From: an uncultured Lachnospiraceae bacterium
Lineage (GTDB): Bacteria > Bacillota > Clostridia > Lachnospirales > Lachnospiraceae
Length of the DNA: 48,596 nt
Direction of reading: 5' to 3'
Assembly: GCA_947626395.1 (NCBI GenBank)
Contig: CANQRU010000026.1
Location: forward strand, 1-48,596
Shown: positions 1-8,602 of the stretch, in pieces
How positions within the stretch are numbered: the stretch's first letter is position 1
How the letters are laid out: the number at the start of each line of letters is the position of its first letter
Position numbers and translations under genes: made by a program
Notes under the pieces: model-generated
Database searches by the model: none
What the model was told of the DNA's origin: nothing
Seen by the model: the letters and a program-made list of their open reading frames with translations, nothing else

Positions 1-23
1 GGAAGAAAGTAGGTTAGTTTAAA

Positions 24-425
24 ATGGCTAAAAAAGTGTCCACTGCGAAGAAAGTGACAAAAAAGCGTGTCAAGAAAAACGTTGAACGCGGACAGGCACA
101 TATCCAGGCATCTTTCAACAACACGATCGTGACGTTGACGGATACCCAGGGCAATGCGTTGTCATGGGCAAGTGCCGGTGGTCTGGGATTTAGAGGTTCA
201 AGGAAATCTACTCCCTATGCAGCTCAGATGGCAGCAGAAACCGCTGCGAAGGCAGCGATCGTACATGGCCTGAAATCCGTTGATGTTATGGTCAAGGGCC
301 CGGGCTCAGGACGTGAGGCGGCTATCCGCGCACTGTCCGCGTGCGGCATCGAAGTAACAAGTATCAAGGACGTAACCGCAGTTCCGCATAACGGCTGCCG
401 TCCGCCCAAGCGTAGAAGAGTCTGA
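24..425 (+). CDS. rpsK: 30S ribosomal protein S11
   Basis: S11 of the small ribosomal subunit platform, which contacts 16S rRNA near the E site. The 133-residue product has the basic N-terminus and the conserved core ([39 protein letters not shown]) and ends in the basic tail RPPKRRRV. Length is normal for the family. It is the first complete gene of the window and is followed 15 nt later by rpsD. The genes expected upstream (rpsM, rpmJ) are outside the window. It is expressed as part of the ribosomal protein/rpoA operon. Confidence 0.98.
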   Translation: MAKKVSTAKKVTKKRVKKNVERGQAHIQASFNNTIVTLTDTQGNALSWASAGGLGFRGSRKSTPYAAQMAAETAAKAAIVHGLKSVDVMVKGPGSGREAAIRALSACGIEVTSIKDVTAVPHNGCRPPKRRRV

Positions 426-440
426 TAGGAGGTACGAAAA

Positions 441-1034
441 GTGGCAGTAGATAGAGTTCCTGTTCTTAAAAGATGCAGATCCCTTGGTTTGGAGCCCAGC
501 TATTTAGGAATAGACAAGAAATCAAACAGAGAATTAAAGAGAGCCAACCGTAAGATGAGCGAGTACGGCATGCAGCTTCGCGAGAAGCAGAAAGCCAAAT
601 TCATCTACGGCGTCCTGGAGAAGCCTTTCCGCAACTATTACGCGAAGGCAGAGCGTATGGAAGGTCAGGCAGGTGAGAACCTGATGATCCTTCTGGAGAG
701 AAGACTGGACAGCGTGATCTTCCGTATGGGTTTTGCCCGTACCAGAAGAGAGGCCCGTCAGATCGTCGATCACAAGCAGCTTCTTGTCAACGGCAAGAGC
801 GTGAACATTCCGTCCTATCTGGTGAAGGCCGGCGATGTGATCGAAGTCAAAGAAAAGTGCAAATCCTCCCAGAGATTTAAAGATGTTCTGGAAGTGACCG
901 GCGGACGTATCGTTCCGGCCTGGCTCGATGTGGATGCAGAGAATCTGCGCGGCACCGTGAGCGCGCTACCGACCAGAGAGGAGATCGACGTCCCGGTTAA
1001 CGAGATGCTTATCGTCGAGTTGTACTCCAAATAA
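441..1034 (+). CDS. rpsD: 30S ribosomal protein S4
   Basis: S4 is a primary 16S rRNA-binding assembly protein of the small subunit and often a translational autoregulator. The 197-residue product carries the N-terminal [12 protein letters not shown] segment and the S4 RNA-binding domain ([20 protein letters not shown], then [16 protein letters not shown]). The start is GTG at 441, 8 nt after a strong AGGAGG at 427-432. It sits between rpsK and rpoA in the classical order. No zinc-binding Cys cluster of the C+ S4 type is evident; only isolated cysteines are seen. Confidence 0.98.
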   Translation: MAVDRVPVLKRCRSLGLEPSYLGIDKKSNRELKRANRKMSEYGMQLREKQKAKFIYGVLEKPFRNYYAKAERMEGQAGENLMILLERRLDSVIFRMGFARTRREARQIVDHKQLLVNGKSVNIPSYLVKAGDVIEVKEKCKSSQRFKDVLEVTGGRIVPAWLDVDAENLRGTVSALPTREEIDVPVNEMLIVELYSK

Positions 1035-1067
1035 TCCGTAGAGCATACCCAAAAAGGAGGGGCTAGA

Positions 1068-2027
1068 GTGTTCGAGTTTGAGAAACCAAATATCGAGATC
1101 GCAGAGATTTCTGATGACAGGAAATACGGAAGGTTCGTAGTAGAACCGCTCGAGAGAGGCTACGGCACCACACTTGGCAATTCTCTCCGGAGAATCATGC
1201 TTTCATCCTTGCCGGGTGCTGCGGTGAGTCAGGTGAAGATCGACGGCGTTCTGCATGAGTTCAGTTCCATCCCCGGCGTTAAGGAGGATGTGACGGAGAT
1301 CATCATGAACGTGAAGAGTCTGTCCATCAAGAACAGCAGCGAAAGCAACGAAGTTAAGACAGCATACATTGAGTACGAGGGTGAGGGCGTCATCACCGGC
1401 GCCGACATCCAGGCAGACCCGGATATCGAGATCATCAATCCGGATCAGGTTATCGCGACGTTAAGCGGCGGCGCCGACAGCAAGTTCTATATGGAGCTTA
1501 CGATCACCAAGGGCCGCGGCTATGTAAGCGCCGATAAGAATAAGAAGGACGACCTTCCCATCGGAGTGATCGCCGTGGATTCCATCTATACCCCGGTAGA
1601 GCGCGTTAATATGTCGGTCGAGGATACCCGTGTGGGCCAGCAGACAGACTATGACAAGCTGACTCTGGAAGTCTGGACCAACGGCACCCTGGCTCCGGAT
1701 GAGGCCGTCAGCCTGGCTGCCAAGGTCATGAGCGAGCATCTGAACCTGTTCATTGATCTGTCCGAGAACGCCAGAACCGCTGAGGTTATGGTGGAGAAGG
1801 AGGACAATGAGAAGGAGAAGGTTCTCGAGATGAATATCGACGAACTGGAGCTGTCCGTCCGTTCTTACAACTGCTTAAAGCGCGCCGGCATCAATACCGT
1901 AGAGGAGCTGTGCAACCGCACCTCCGAGGATATGATGAAGGTCCGCAACCTTGGACGGAAGTCCTTAGAGGAGGTTCTGTCCAAGTTAAAAGAGCTGGGA
2001 CTTCAGCTGAATCCCGGCGACGAGTGA
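1068..2027 (+). CDS. rpoA: DNA-directed RNA polymerase subunit alpha
   Basis: The alpha subunit dimerises to nucleate RNA polymerase assembly; its C-terminal domain contacts UP elements and activators. The 319-residue product has the N-terminal dimerisation domain ([29 protein letters not shown]) and, after an acidic linker near residue 245, the helix-hairpin-helix C-terminal domain ([32 protein letters not shown]). The start is GTG at 1068, 7 nt behind AAAGGAGG. Length is normal. rplQ follows after a 179-nt spacer that contains a small hairpin (GTCCTT/AAGGAC, 2062-2074). Confidence 0.98.
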   Translation: MFEFEKPNIEIAEISDDRKYGRFVVEPLERGYGTTLGNSLRRIMLSSLPGAAVSQVKIDGVLHEFSSIPGVKEDVTEIIMNVKSLSIKNSSESNEVKTAYIEYEGEGVITGADIQADPDIEIINPDQVIATLSGGADSKFYMELTITKGRGYVSADKNKKDDLPIGVIAVDSIYTPVERVNMSVEDTRVGQQTDYDKLTLEVWTNGTLAPDEAVSLAAKVMSEHLNLFIDLSENARTAEVMVEKEDNEKEKVLEMNIDELELSVRSYNCLKRAGINTVEELCNRTSEDMMKVRNLGRKSLEEVLSKLKELGLQLNPGDE

Positions 2028-2206
2028 TTCATTCGCTGAATGAATATGGATACGCAGACCGGTCCTTTAAGGACTGGACTGTATGCCGGTTTCCGTAAGA
2101 CCGAAGCCGCAGGAAGCCGGTAGAAGAATCATTATCAGGAAGACGCAGCGCAGGTAAGTCCGAAGGGCACAGCGCCGCTCTCCAGAATCTATGGAGGAAG
2201 AAAGAC

Positions 2207-2743
2207 ATGGCAGGATATCGCAAGCTGGGCAAGACGTCCAGTCAGAGAAAGGCATTACTCAGGAACCAGGTGACCGCGCTTCTGTATCATGGGAAGATCG
2301 TTACCACCGAGGCGAGAGCCAAGGAGATCCGTAAGATCGCCGAGGGCCTGATCGCCAAGGCTGTCAAGGAGAAGGACAACTTCGAGACTGTGAAGGTGAC
2401 CGCCAAGGTTCCGCGTAAGGACAAGGACGGCAAGAGAGTCAAGGAAGTCAAGGACGGCAAGAAAGTGACCGTTTACGACGAGGTCGAGAAGGAGATCAAG
2501 AAGGATCTGCCCTCCAGGCTGCATGCCAGAAGGCAGATGCTGAAGGTTCTCTATCCGGTGACCGAGGTTCCCACGACTCCGGCCGGACGCAAGAGGAACA
2601 CCAAGGAAGCGGATATCGTCGCGAAGCTGTTCGACGAGGTCGCTCCCAAGTATGTCGGCCGCAACGGCGGCTACACTAGGATCGTCAAGATCGGCCAGCG
2701 CAAAGGCGACGGCGCGATGATGGTTCTGATCGAACTGGTTTAA
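2207..2743 (+). CDS. rplQ: 50S ribosomal protein L17 with internal insertion
   Basis: L17 of the large subunit. The N-terminal half is canonical ([34 protein letters not shown]), and the C-terminal end is the usual [20 protein letters not shown]. Between them lies a Lys/Asp/Glu-rich insertion, roughly residues 60-115, that brings the protein to 178 residues against about 115-130 in most bacteria. Insertions here are known in Clostridia, so this is probably a lineage trait and not an assembly error. The start follows GGAGGAAGAAAGAC. Two terminator-like hairpins follow the gene. Confidence 0.96.
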   Translation: MAGYRKLGKTSSQRKALLRNQVTALLYHGKIVTTEARAKEIRKIAEGLIAKAVKEKDNFETVKVTAKVPRKDKDGKRVKEVKDGKKVTVYDEVEKEIKKDLPSRLHARRQMLKVLYPVTEVPTTPAGRKRNTKEADIVAKLFDEVAPKYVGRNGGYTRIVKIGQRKGDGAMMVLIELV

Positions 2744-2755
2744 TCCTATTTGCAG

Positions 2756-2826
2756 GGCTTCCCGCCGATGGCGGGAAGCCTGTTGTTTCCATGCGAGCAG
2801 GGCGCCAGTGACGCCCTGCTCGTATT
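2756..2826 (+). terminator. Tandem hairpins ending the ribosomal protein operon
   Basis: Two consecutive perfect hairpins follow rplQ. The first has an 11-bp stem GGCTTCCCGCC/GGCGGGAAGCC (2756-2766, 2770-2780) with only a broken T run (TGTTGTTT). The second has an 11-bp stem CGAGCAGGGCG/CGCCCTGCTCG (2794-2804, 2812-2822) followed by TATTTT. Together they form a plausible double intrinsic terminator. Confidence 0.8.
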
Positions 2827-2901
2827 TTCACTCCCCCCTGTGAAAACTGGATTTATCTGTCTCTTTAGGAAAAAGGTATGAAAAAGAAAGAATATCTTAA
2901 G

Positions 2902-2930
2902 TTGACGTTATAGGAACATTTGCTTATAAT
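2902..2930 (+). promoter_or_regulatory. Sigma-A promoter of the cell-wall-binding protein gene
   Basis: TTGACG (2902-2907), a 17-nt spacer and TATAAT (2925-2930) form a near-consensus housekeeping promoter. It lies about 45 nt ahead of the start at 2974, downstream of the ribosomal operon terminators, so the gene is transcribed separately. Confidence 0.8.
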
Positions 2931-2973
2931 AAATGGAAGAAACGGATAATATACACGATTTGGAGGAATGCAG

Positions 2974-4251
2974 ATGAAAGCAGCGATAAGAGGCAGGCGG
3001 GTATTGGCGGCAGTACTGTCTTGTCTTATGGTATTGCTGGCAGGTCAGCCTGCGCAGGCAGCGACGACGAGAGCCTTGACCGGTGTGACGATCCGGGTAG
3101 GCGTGACGATCAGTCCGGGCGACACTCTGCCGGAGATCACGATCCTGCAGGCCGACACCACGAAGACGCAGGATTATCCGGCTTATGCTGTCACGAATTC
3201 GGACAAATACGCGGTCCGCTACGCAGAGTGGATCACGTCGGAGGATCGGTATATCGGTATCGGCGATCAGCCGAAGATGCGGGTCTATCTGGAGATCACC
3301 AACTCGGACTATGCGTTCCGGGGATCGTACGGTTCCGGCAATGTAACGATCCGGGGCGGCACGATGGTCAGTGCCAGGCGGGAGACCAATGATGAGCTGG
3401 CCGTTGTGATCACTCTGAATGGCGTGAAAGGACAGTATTACGCGCCTGTCAGCGCTGAATGGAGGGACGGCGCTTACGGACGGGCCGTCTGGAACCAGGA
3501 TTACGATCTGTATGACGAGTATATCAGCTCCATGATGTCCGGTTATTACGATGTCTATCTGTACCGCGGCAATACGGTCGTTCATAAGGTTGAAGACTAT
3601 CATGGGACGTCCTATAATTTCTATCCGTATATGACGAGGAAGGGGACTTACTATTTCAGGGTTCGTTCTGTGCCGCATACGGAGGATCAGAAGAAGTACG
3701 GAACGAAAAGCGAGTGGATGGATTCCGATGAGATCTATCTTGATGAGGAAGACGTCTCTGACGGGAGCGGTCAGACGAACGTGGATAATGTGGCGTCGGG
3801 GACGACACAGACCGGCTGGATCAAGTCGAACGGAGACTGGTATTTCCGGTATCCGAACGGTCAGTATCAGACGAATGGATGGCTGAAGCTGAACGGTATC
3901 TGGTATCTGTTTGATTCCAGCGGACGGATGATGACAGGCTGGCAGCAGGTGAAAGGCCTCTGGTATTATATGCAGACGAACGGCGCCATGCAGACCGGCT
4001 GGATCAAAGCCGGGAACAGCTGGTATTATCTGAATACGGTTTCCGACGGCGTGGAAGGCGCTATGCATACAGGCTGGCTGGCGAAGGGCGGCAAGACGTA
4101 TTATCTGGACGGCAACGGCGTTATGCTGGAAGGGTGGCATGAGATCAATAAGAAATACTACTATTTCTATCCGGGGTATGGCTACATGGCCACGAATACG
4201 ACGATCGATACGTATTTCCAGGTAGGCGCGGACGGCGCATGGATCCAGTGA
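2974..4251 (+). CDS. Secreted protein with C-terminal cell-wall-binding repeats
   Basis: An exported surface protein. Residues 1 to about 30 form a signal peptide (basic KAAIRGRR, hydrophobic VLAAVLSCLMVLLAG, cleavage near AQAA). Residues 30-265 form an unrecognised domain rich in Tyr and Asp. From about residue 275 there are about six aromatic repeats of the choline-binding/CW_binding_1 type (TGWIKSNGDWYFRYPNG, GWLKLNGIWYLFDSSG, TGWQQVKGLWYYMQTNG and so on), which attach proteins to wall polysaccharides. ATG 2974 is preferred to ATG 2968 because GGAGG at 2962-2966 is 7 nt from the former but only 1 nt from the latter. It is monocistronic. Enzymatic activity cannot be assigned. Confidence 0.85.
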   Translation: MKAAIRGRRVLAAVLSCLMVLLAGQPAQAATTRALTGVTIRVGVTISPGDTLPEITILQADTTKTQDYPAYAVTNSDKYAVRYAEWITSEDRYIGIGDQPKMRVYLEITNSDYAFRGSYGSGNVTIRGGTMVSARRETNDELAVVITLNGVKGQYYAPVSAEWRDGAYGRAVWNQDYDLYDEYISSMMSGYYDVYLYRGNTVVHKVEDYHGTSYNFYPYMTRKGTYYFRVRSVPHTEDQKKYGTKSEWMDSDEIYLDEEDVSDGSGQTNVDNVASGTTQTGWIKSNGDWYFRYPNGQYQTNGWLKLNGIWYLFDSSGRMMTGWQQVKGLWYYMQTNGAMQTGWIKAGNSWYYLNTVSDGVEGAMHTGWLAKGGKTYYLDGNGVMLEGWHEINKKYYYFYPGYGYMATNTTIDTYFQVGADGAWIQ

Positions 4252-4291
4252 GAAAGCGGATCCGTATCCGTCAGAGAAATGAATGATCATA

Positions 4292-4328
4292 GGAGAGGGG
4301 TGCAGTTTATTAACTGCACTCCTTTTTT
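4292..4328 (+). terminator. Intrinsic terminator after the cell-wall-binding gene
   Basis: Stem GGGGTGCAGTT (4297-4307) / AACTGCACTCC (4312-4322), with one mismatch, followed by six T (4323-4328). This is a classic Rho-independent terminator. Confidence 0.92.
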
Positions 4329-4380
4329 AGGGAATCGGAGACCGGAAAGAGCGGCGGGACAGACATTTTGCATTTACAGG

Positions 4381-4409
4381 TTGACGAATAGATAGATTTC
4401 AACTAAAAT
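4381..4409 (+). promoter_or_regulatory. Promoter of the ecfA1-ecfA2-ecfT-truA operon
   Basis: TTGACG (4381-4386), 17-nt spacer, TAAAAT (4404-4409). The start of ecfA1 is about 107 nt downstream. No riboswitch fold was recognised in the short leader. Confidence 0.72.
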
Positions 4410-4515
4410 TGAAAAAATGTGAGTGAAGCGGCAGACCGGCGGCGGCCCGGTCTGTCCGGAGGGAAAAGGGACACGGAACCGGCCGGACAAAGAAAGCGCG
4501 CCGGATGGAGGAACT

Positions 4516-5415
4516 ATGGGGATCATTAAAGCCAGCAGACTGGTATTCGATTATATACGCCGTGATGAAGAAGAGAACATCGAAGAAGTGGATCGGGCGA
4601 TCGACGGCCTGGATGTCGATGTGGAGAAGGGGAGCTTCGTGGCGATCCTGGGCCACAACGGCTCCGGCAAATCGACGCTGGCCAAGCATATCAACGCGAT
4701 CCTGGTGCCGACGGAGGGAACCGTCTGGGTGTCGGATATGGATACGGCGGATGAGAGCAAGGTGTGGGAGATCCGCAAAAGGGCCGGTATGGTATTTCAG
4801 AATCCGGACAACCAGATCATCGGGAATGTGGTGGAAGAGGATGTGGGCTTTGGCCCTGAGAATATCGGCGTCCCTACGGATGATATCTGGAAACGGGTGA
4901 ATGAGAGCCTGGAGGCGGTGGGTATGACCGCTTACCGGTACAAATCGCCGAATAAACTGTCAGGCGGACAGAAACAGCGGGTGGCTATAGCCGGAGTCAT
5001 GGCCATGCGGCCTGAGTGCATCGTGCTGGATGAACCGACGGCGATGCTGGATCCGAACGGACGGAAGGAAGTCATCCGTACGGTGCGGGAGCTGAACCAG
5101 AAGGAAGGGATCACGGTGATCCTGATCACCCATTACATGGAGGAAGTCGTCCATGCGGACCGTGTGATCGTGATGGATGAGGGGAAGATCGTGATGGACG
5201 GCACGCCGCGGGAGATTTTCTCAAAAGTAGACGAACTGAAGAAATACCGGCTGGATGTGCCGCAGGTGACGGAGCTGGCATATGAACTGCGCAGGGGCGG
5301 AGCGGATATGCCGGAGGGGATCCTGTCGCTGGATGAGTTTGTAGAGAGCTTTATGAAGGCGTTATCCGGGGAAGCGGAAGAACGGAGCGCGATGTCAGCG
5401 GAAGCGGGAGAATGA
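4516..5415 (+). CDS. ecfA1: Energy-coupling factor transporter ATPase EcfA1
   Basis: One of the two ATPases of the ECF vitamin/metal uptake module. Visible are Walker [10 protein letters not shown] (about residue 48), Q-loop [11 protein letters not shown] signature LSGGQKQR, Walker [11 protein letters not shown] and switch His in ILITHYMEE. The start at 4516 has GGAG at 4508-4511 and gives the family N-terminus [13 protein letters not shown]; an upstream in-frame ATG at 4423 lacks a ribosome site. The C-terminus carries an Ala/Glu-rich tail. The frame beyond the TGA continues with similar repeats to a second TGA at 5500 (see findings). No substrate-binding S component lies nearby, so this is a shared group II module. 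Confidence 0.95.
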   Translation: MGIIKASRLVFDYIRRDEEENIEEVDRAIDGLDVDVEKGSFVAILGHNGSGKSTLAKHINAILVPTEGTVWVSDMDTADESKVWEIRKRAGMVFQNPDNQIIGNVVEEDVGFGPENIGVPTDDIWKRVNESLEAVGMTAYRYKSPNKLSGGQKQRVAIAGVMAMRPECIVLDEPTAMLDPNGRKEVIRTVRELNQKEGITVILITHYMEEVVHADRVIVMDEGKIVMDGTPREIFSKVDELKKYRLDVPQVTELAYELRRGGADMPEGILSLDEFVESFMKALSGEAEERSAMSAEAGE

Positions 5416-5502
5416 AGCGCGATGCCGATGGAAGCAGAAAAGAAGTGCTGCGCTGCGCCGGTGGAAGCGGGAGAACAAAGCGAGGCACCTGCGGAGGAAT
5501 GA
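5416..5502 (+). other. In-frame continuation of the EcfA1 tail beyond its stop
   Basis: After the TGA at 5413-5415 the same frame stays open for 28 more codons to TGA 5500-5502. The residues (SAMPMEAE, APVEAGEQSEAPAEE) echo those before the stop ([10 protein letters not shown]). The arrangement suggests a repeat-expanded C-terminal tail that has acquired an internal stop. Nothing shows that readthrough occurs. Confidence 0.4.
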
Positions 5503-5591
5503 GCCCGATTGCCGGTAGGCAGGCGTGCCTGCGAGTACCGCGGGAGGCGCCGGTATAACGGAGCCCCGGCGGAAAAAGGAGATAGAAAAGT

Positions 5592-6473
5592 ATGGCGATA
5601 AAGGTGGAAGACCTGACATTCGTATATAACGAGGGAACGGCGCTGGAGCAGAGGGCGCTGGATGGGGTCAGCTTCGAGATCCCGGACGGCCAGTTCGTGG
5701 GCCTGATCGGTCACACCGGTTCGGGAAAATCCACGCTGATCCAGCATTTAAACGGTCTGGTGAAGCCTACCGGCGGAAAGATCTATTACAATGGAGAAGA
5801 TATCTACGGGGAGGGCTACAGCCTGCGGCAGCTGCGAAGTAAGGTTGGGCTGGTATTCCAGTATCCGGAGCATCAGCTGTTTGAGGTGGATGTGATCTCG
5901 GATGTGTGTTACGGGCCGCGGAATCTGGGCCTTTCCGAGGAGGAGGTCCGTCAGCGGGCCGAGGACGCGCTGCGGCTTGTCGGGATGAAGGAGAAGTACT
6001 GGGAGCAGTCGCCGTTTGAGCTGTCGGGAGGTCAGAAGCGGCGTGTGGCCATTGCCGGCGTGCTGGCGATGAATCCGGAGGTGCTGATCCTGGATGAGCC
6101 GACGGCGGGACTGGATCCGAAGGGAAGGGATGAGATCCTGGCTCAGGTCGAGAAGCTTCACGATGCCCGCGGCATGACGATCATCCTGGTGTCCCACAGT
6201 ATGGAGGATATGGCAAGGTACGCGGACCGTCTTCTGGTGATGAACCATGGAAAAAAGGCATTCGACGGGACGCCCAGGGAAATATTCCGGCATTACAGGG
6301 AACTGGAACAGATGGGGCTCGCGGCGCCGCAGGTGACGTACGTGGTCCACGCCCTGCGGGAACGGGGCGTGGAGATCGACGAGGATATCACCACGGTGGA
6401 GGAAGCCCGCGACGCGCTTCTGGCGGTGCTGCGAAACGGCGGTCCGCGGAACGCTTCAGACAGTATGAGATAG
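5592..6473 (+). CDS. ecfA2: Energy-coupling factor transporter ATPase EcfA2
   Basis: Second ATPase of the ECF module; forms a heterodimer with EcfA1 that binds the coupling helices of EcfT. Key motifs: Walker A GHTGSGKST (about residue 40), Q-loop VFQYPEHQLFE, typical of EcfA2, signature LSGGQKRR, Walker B VLILDEPTAG and switch His IILVSHSMED. At 293 residues it has normal length. AAGGAG lies 11 nt ahead of ATG 5592. It follows a 176-nt GC-rich spacer after ecfA1 and precedes ecfT. Confidence 0.95.
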   Translation: MAIKVEDLTFVYNEGTALEQRALDGVSFEIPDGQFVGLIGHTGSGKSTLIQHLNGLVKPTGGKIYYNGEDIYGEGYSLRQLRSKVGLVFQYPEHQLFEVDVISDVCYGPRNLGLSEEEVRQRAEDALRLVGMKEKYWEQSPFELSGGQKRRVAIAGVLAMNPEVLILDEPTAGLDPKGRDEILAQVEKLHDARGMTIILVSHSMEDMARYADRLLVMNHGKKAFDGTPREIFRHYRELEQMGLAAPQVTYVVHALRERGVEIDEDITTVEEARDALLAVLRNGGPRNASDSMR

Positions 6474-6530
6474 AAAGGCCGCGGGAGGCACAGGCATCAC
6501 CGGCTGCCTGCGGTCTGAGAAAGGACAGAT

Positions 6531-7331
6531 ATGTTAAGGGAGATTACGATTGGACAATATTATCCGGTGGACTCGGTGCTGCACCGCATGGATCCGCGGA
6601 CGAAGCTGTTCGGCACGATGGTATATATCGTGTCGCTCTTCCTGGCGGACAGCGTGTGGGGCTACGCGGTGGCCGCGGTGTTCCTGGCGATGGTGATACG
6701 GCTCTCGAAGGTGCCGGTCTCCTTCATGGTAAGAGGACTTAAGGCGATCGTTTTCCTGTTGCTGATCAGCGTCAGTTTCAACTTGTTTCTGACGGAAGGC
6801 GAGGAGATATTCCGTATCTGGTTCCTGCGGGTGACCTGGGAGGGCGTGCGCATGGCGGGCTTTATGGCTGTGCGGCTGATCTTCCTGGTGATGGGCTCGT
6901 CGGTAATGACGCTTACCACTACGCCGAACCAGCTGACGGACGGACTGGAGAAGAGCCTGGGATTCCTTAAGAAGGTGAAGGTGCCGGTCCATGAGATGGC
7001 TATGATCATGTCCATCGCCCTGCGGTTCATACCGATCCTCGTGGAGGAGACGGATAAGATCATGAAGGCGCAGATGGCGAGAGGCGCGGATTTCGAGAGC
7101 GGGGGACTGGTGCAGAAGGCGAAGAGCATGGTGCCGCTGCTGGTGCCGCTGTTTATCTCGGCGTTCAGGCGGGCTACGGATCTGGCTATGGCCATGGAAG
7201 CGCGGTGTTACCATGGCGGAGAGGGAAGAACGAAGATGAAGCCGCTTAAGTACGCGGGGAGAGATCACGCGGCGTACGCGGTGTACGCCGGGTATCTGGG
7301 CGTTATTGTGCTGACAAAGGTTGTATTGTGA
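6531..7331 (+). CDS. ecfT: Energy-coupling factor transporter transmembrane protein EcfT
   Basis: The membrane scaffold that couples EcfA1/A2 ATP hydrolysis to S-component toppling. The 266 residues contain five to six hydrophobic segments and the two coupling motifs with Ala-Arg-Gly (AQMARGADF) and the related AMEARCYHGG near the C-terminus. The N-terminus ITIGQYYPVDSVLHRMDPRT is typical of the family. It ends with TGA 7329-7331, directly ahead of truA, consistent with co-transcription and coupled translation. Confidence 0.94.
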   Translation: MLREITIGQYYPVDSVLHRMDPRTKLFGTMVYIVSLFLADSVWGYAVAAVFLAMVIRLSKVPVSFMVRGLKAIVFLLLISVSFNLFLTEGEEIFRIWFLRVTWEGVRMAGFMAVRLIFLVMGSSVMTLTTTPNQLTDGLEKSLGFLKKVKVPVHEMAMIMSIALRFIPILVEETDKIMKAQMARGADFESGGLVQKAKSMVPLLVPLFISAFRRATDLAMAMEARCYHGGEGRTKMKPLKYAGRDHAAYAVYAGYLGVIVLTKVVL

Positions 7332-7348
7332 TGGAAGGGAGGCCTCCG

Positions 7349-8602
7349 GTGAGACGGATCAGGCTGGTTCTGGCATACGATGGGACGAATTACAGCGGGT
7401 GGCAGTTTCAGAAGAACGCGGTGACGATCGAAGAGGTGCTGAATAAGGCGCTCTCTCAGCTTATGGGGGAGGAGATCGCGGTGATCGGCGCCAGCAGAAC
7501 GGACGCCGGCGTGCATGCGCTGGAAAATGTGGCCGTGTTCGACACGGAGAACCGGATGGCGGCGGACAAGATCTGCCTTGCGCTGAACCAGTGGCTGCCG
7601 GAGGATATCCGGGCGCTGCGTTCGGAGGAAACGGCACCCGACTGGCATCCCAGGAAGCAGAACTGTACGAAGACCTATGAGTACCGGATCCTGAACCGGA
7701 AGATCAATATGCCTACCGAGCGGCTGTATTCCTATTTCTGCTATTTTCCTCTGGATGTGGAAAAAATGAAAAAGGGAGCCGCTTATCTGATCGGAGAACA
7801 CGATTTCAGGAGCTTCTGCGCGCCCAGAGGACAGGTGGAGGAGACGGTCAGGACCATCTATAGCCTTTCGATCGACAAGAAAGATGATATGATCACATTA
7901 CGGATCAGCGGCAGCGGTTTCCTCTATAATATGGTGCGGATCATTGCCGGTACGCTGATCAAAGTGGGTATTGGCGTCTATCCGCCGGAGCATGTGGAAG
8001 AGATCCTGGACGCCAGGGACCGGCGGGCGGCCGGTCCGACGGCGCCGGCCAAAGGACTTACGCTTGTCAGCATGGAATATGAACGGCAGCTGCGGGAGAG
8101 AATAACCGGTGAGAACAAAGACTGGGCCTATGAGTTGATCCAGAGTGAGATCCTGACAACGGGAAAGGCTTATCTGATCATCCGGCGCTGCGCCGGGCGG
8201 GATTTTGACCGGCTGCTGCTGCGGGTGACGCATCAGGCCGTGCGCAATGGCGCGCGGGAGGTATATGCCTGCGATCTGGAGGGCGGCCGGATCGATCCGG
8301 AGCGCTCCTACGGATATTATGAATTTCAGCGGGCCGAACCGGGAAAGGAGGAGATGCGGGAGGCAGAACCCTGGCAGTGGTTCGTGACGACGCGGTCAGG
8401 GTATCCGCAGGGGGAGAAGAACACAGAGGAGGAAGAGCAGGGCAACTGGTTACAGACGACAACAACAGGGAGGCATAATGACAACAACCAGGAAGATGAG
8501 TATGAGGATCGTGATCGCGGAGGACGATGCGATCACCAGACAGTGGATGAAGAAGAAGATCGAGGAACTGGGAATGGACTGTCTGGCGGAGGGGGTATTT
8601 GA
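7349..8602 (+). CDS. truA: tRNA pseudouridine(38-40) synthase TruA with long C-terminal extension
   Basis: TruA converts uridines 38-40 of the tRNA anticodon arm to pseudouridine. The core (residues 1 to about 244) starts RRIRLVLAYDGTNYSGWQF and has the catalytic Asp in ASRTDAGVHAL and the FLYNMVRIIAG motif. GTG 7349 is chosen because GGGAGG (7337-7342) is well spaced and the N-terminus matches the family; GTG 7328 would add seven residues. After the normal end (LTLVSMEY) the frame runs on for about 170 residues. The first about 90 look protein-like (AYELIQSEILTTGKAYLIIR, GAREVYACDLEGGRI); the rest is low-complexity and overlaps the next gene by 125 nt. The extension was not recognised. A frameshift near 8400-8475 is possible (see findings). 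Confidence 0.88.
   Translation: MRRIRLVLAYDGTNYSGWQFQKNAVTIEEVLNKALSQLMGEEIAVIGASRTDAGVHALENVAVFDTENRMAADKICLALNQWLPEDIRALRSEETAPDWHPRKQNCTKTYEYRILNRKINMPTERLYSYFCYFPLDVEKMKKGAAYLIGEHDFRSFCAPRGQVEETVRTIYSLSIDKKDDMITLRISGSGFLYNMVRIIAGTLIKVGIGVYPPEHVEEILDARDRRAAGPTAPAKGLTLVSMEYERQLRERITGENKDWAYELIQSEILTTGKAYLIIRRCAGRDFDRLLLRVTHQAVRNGAREVYACDLEGGRIDPERSYGYYEFQRAEPGKEEMREAEPWQWFVTTRSGYPQGEKNTEEEEQGNWLQTTTTGRHNDNNQEDEYEDRDRGGRCDHQTVDEEEDRGTGNGLSGGGGI

Noticed and set aside
2908-4290. Long minus-strand reading frame of 460 codons opposite the cell-wall-binding gene
   Set aside because: It mirrors a gene with signal peptide and repeats, lacks a ribosome site and known motifs, and reflects the GC-rich codon pattern of the plus-strand gene.
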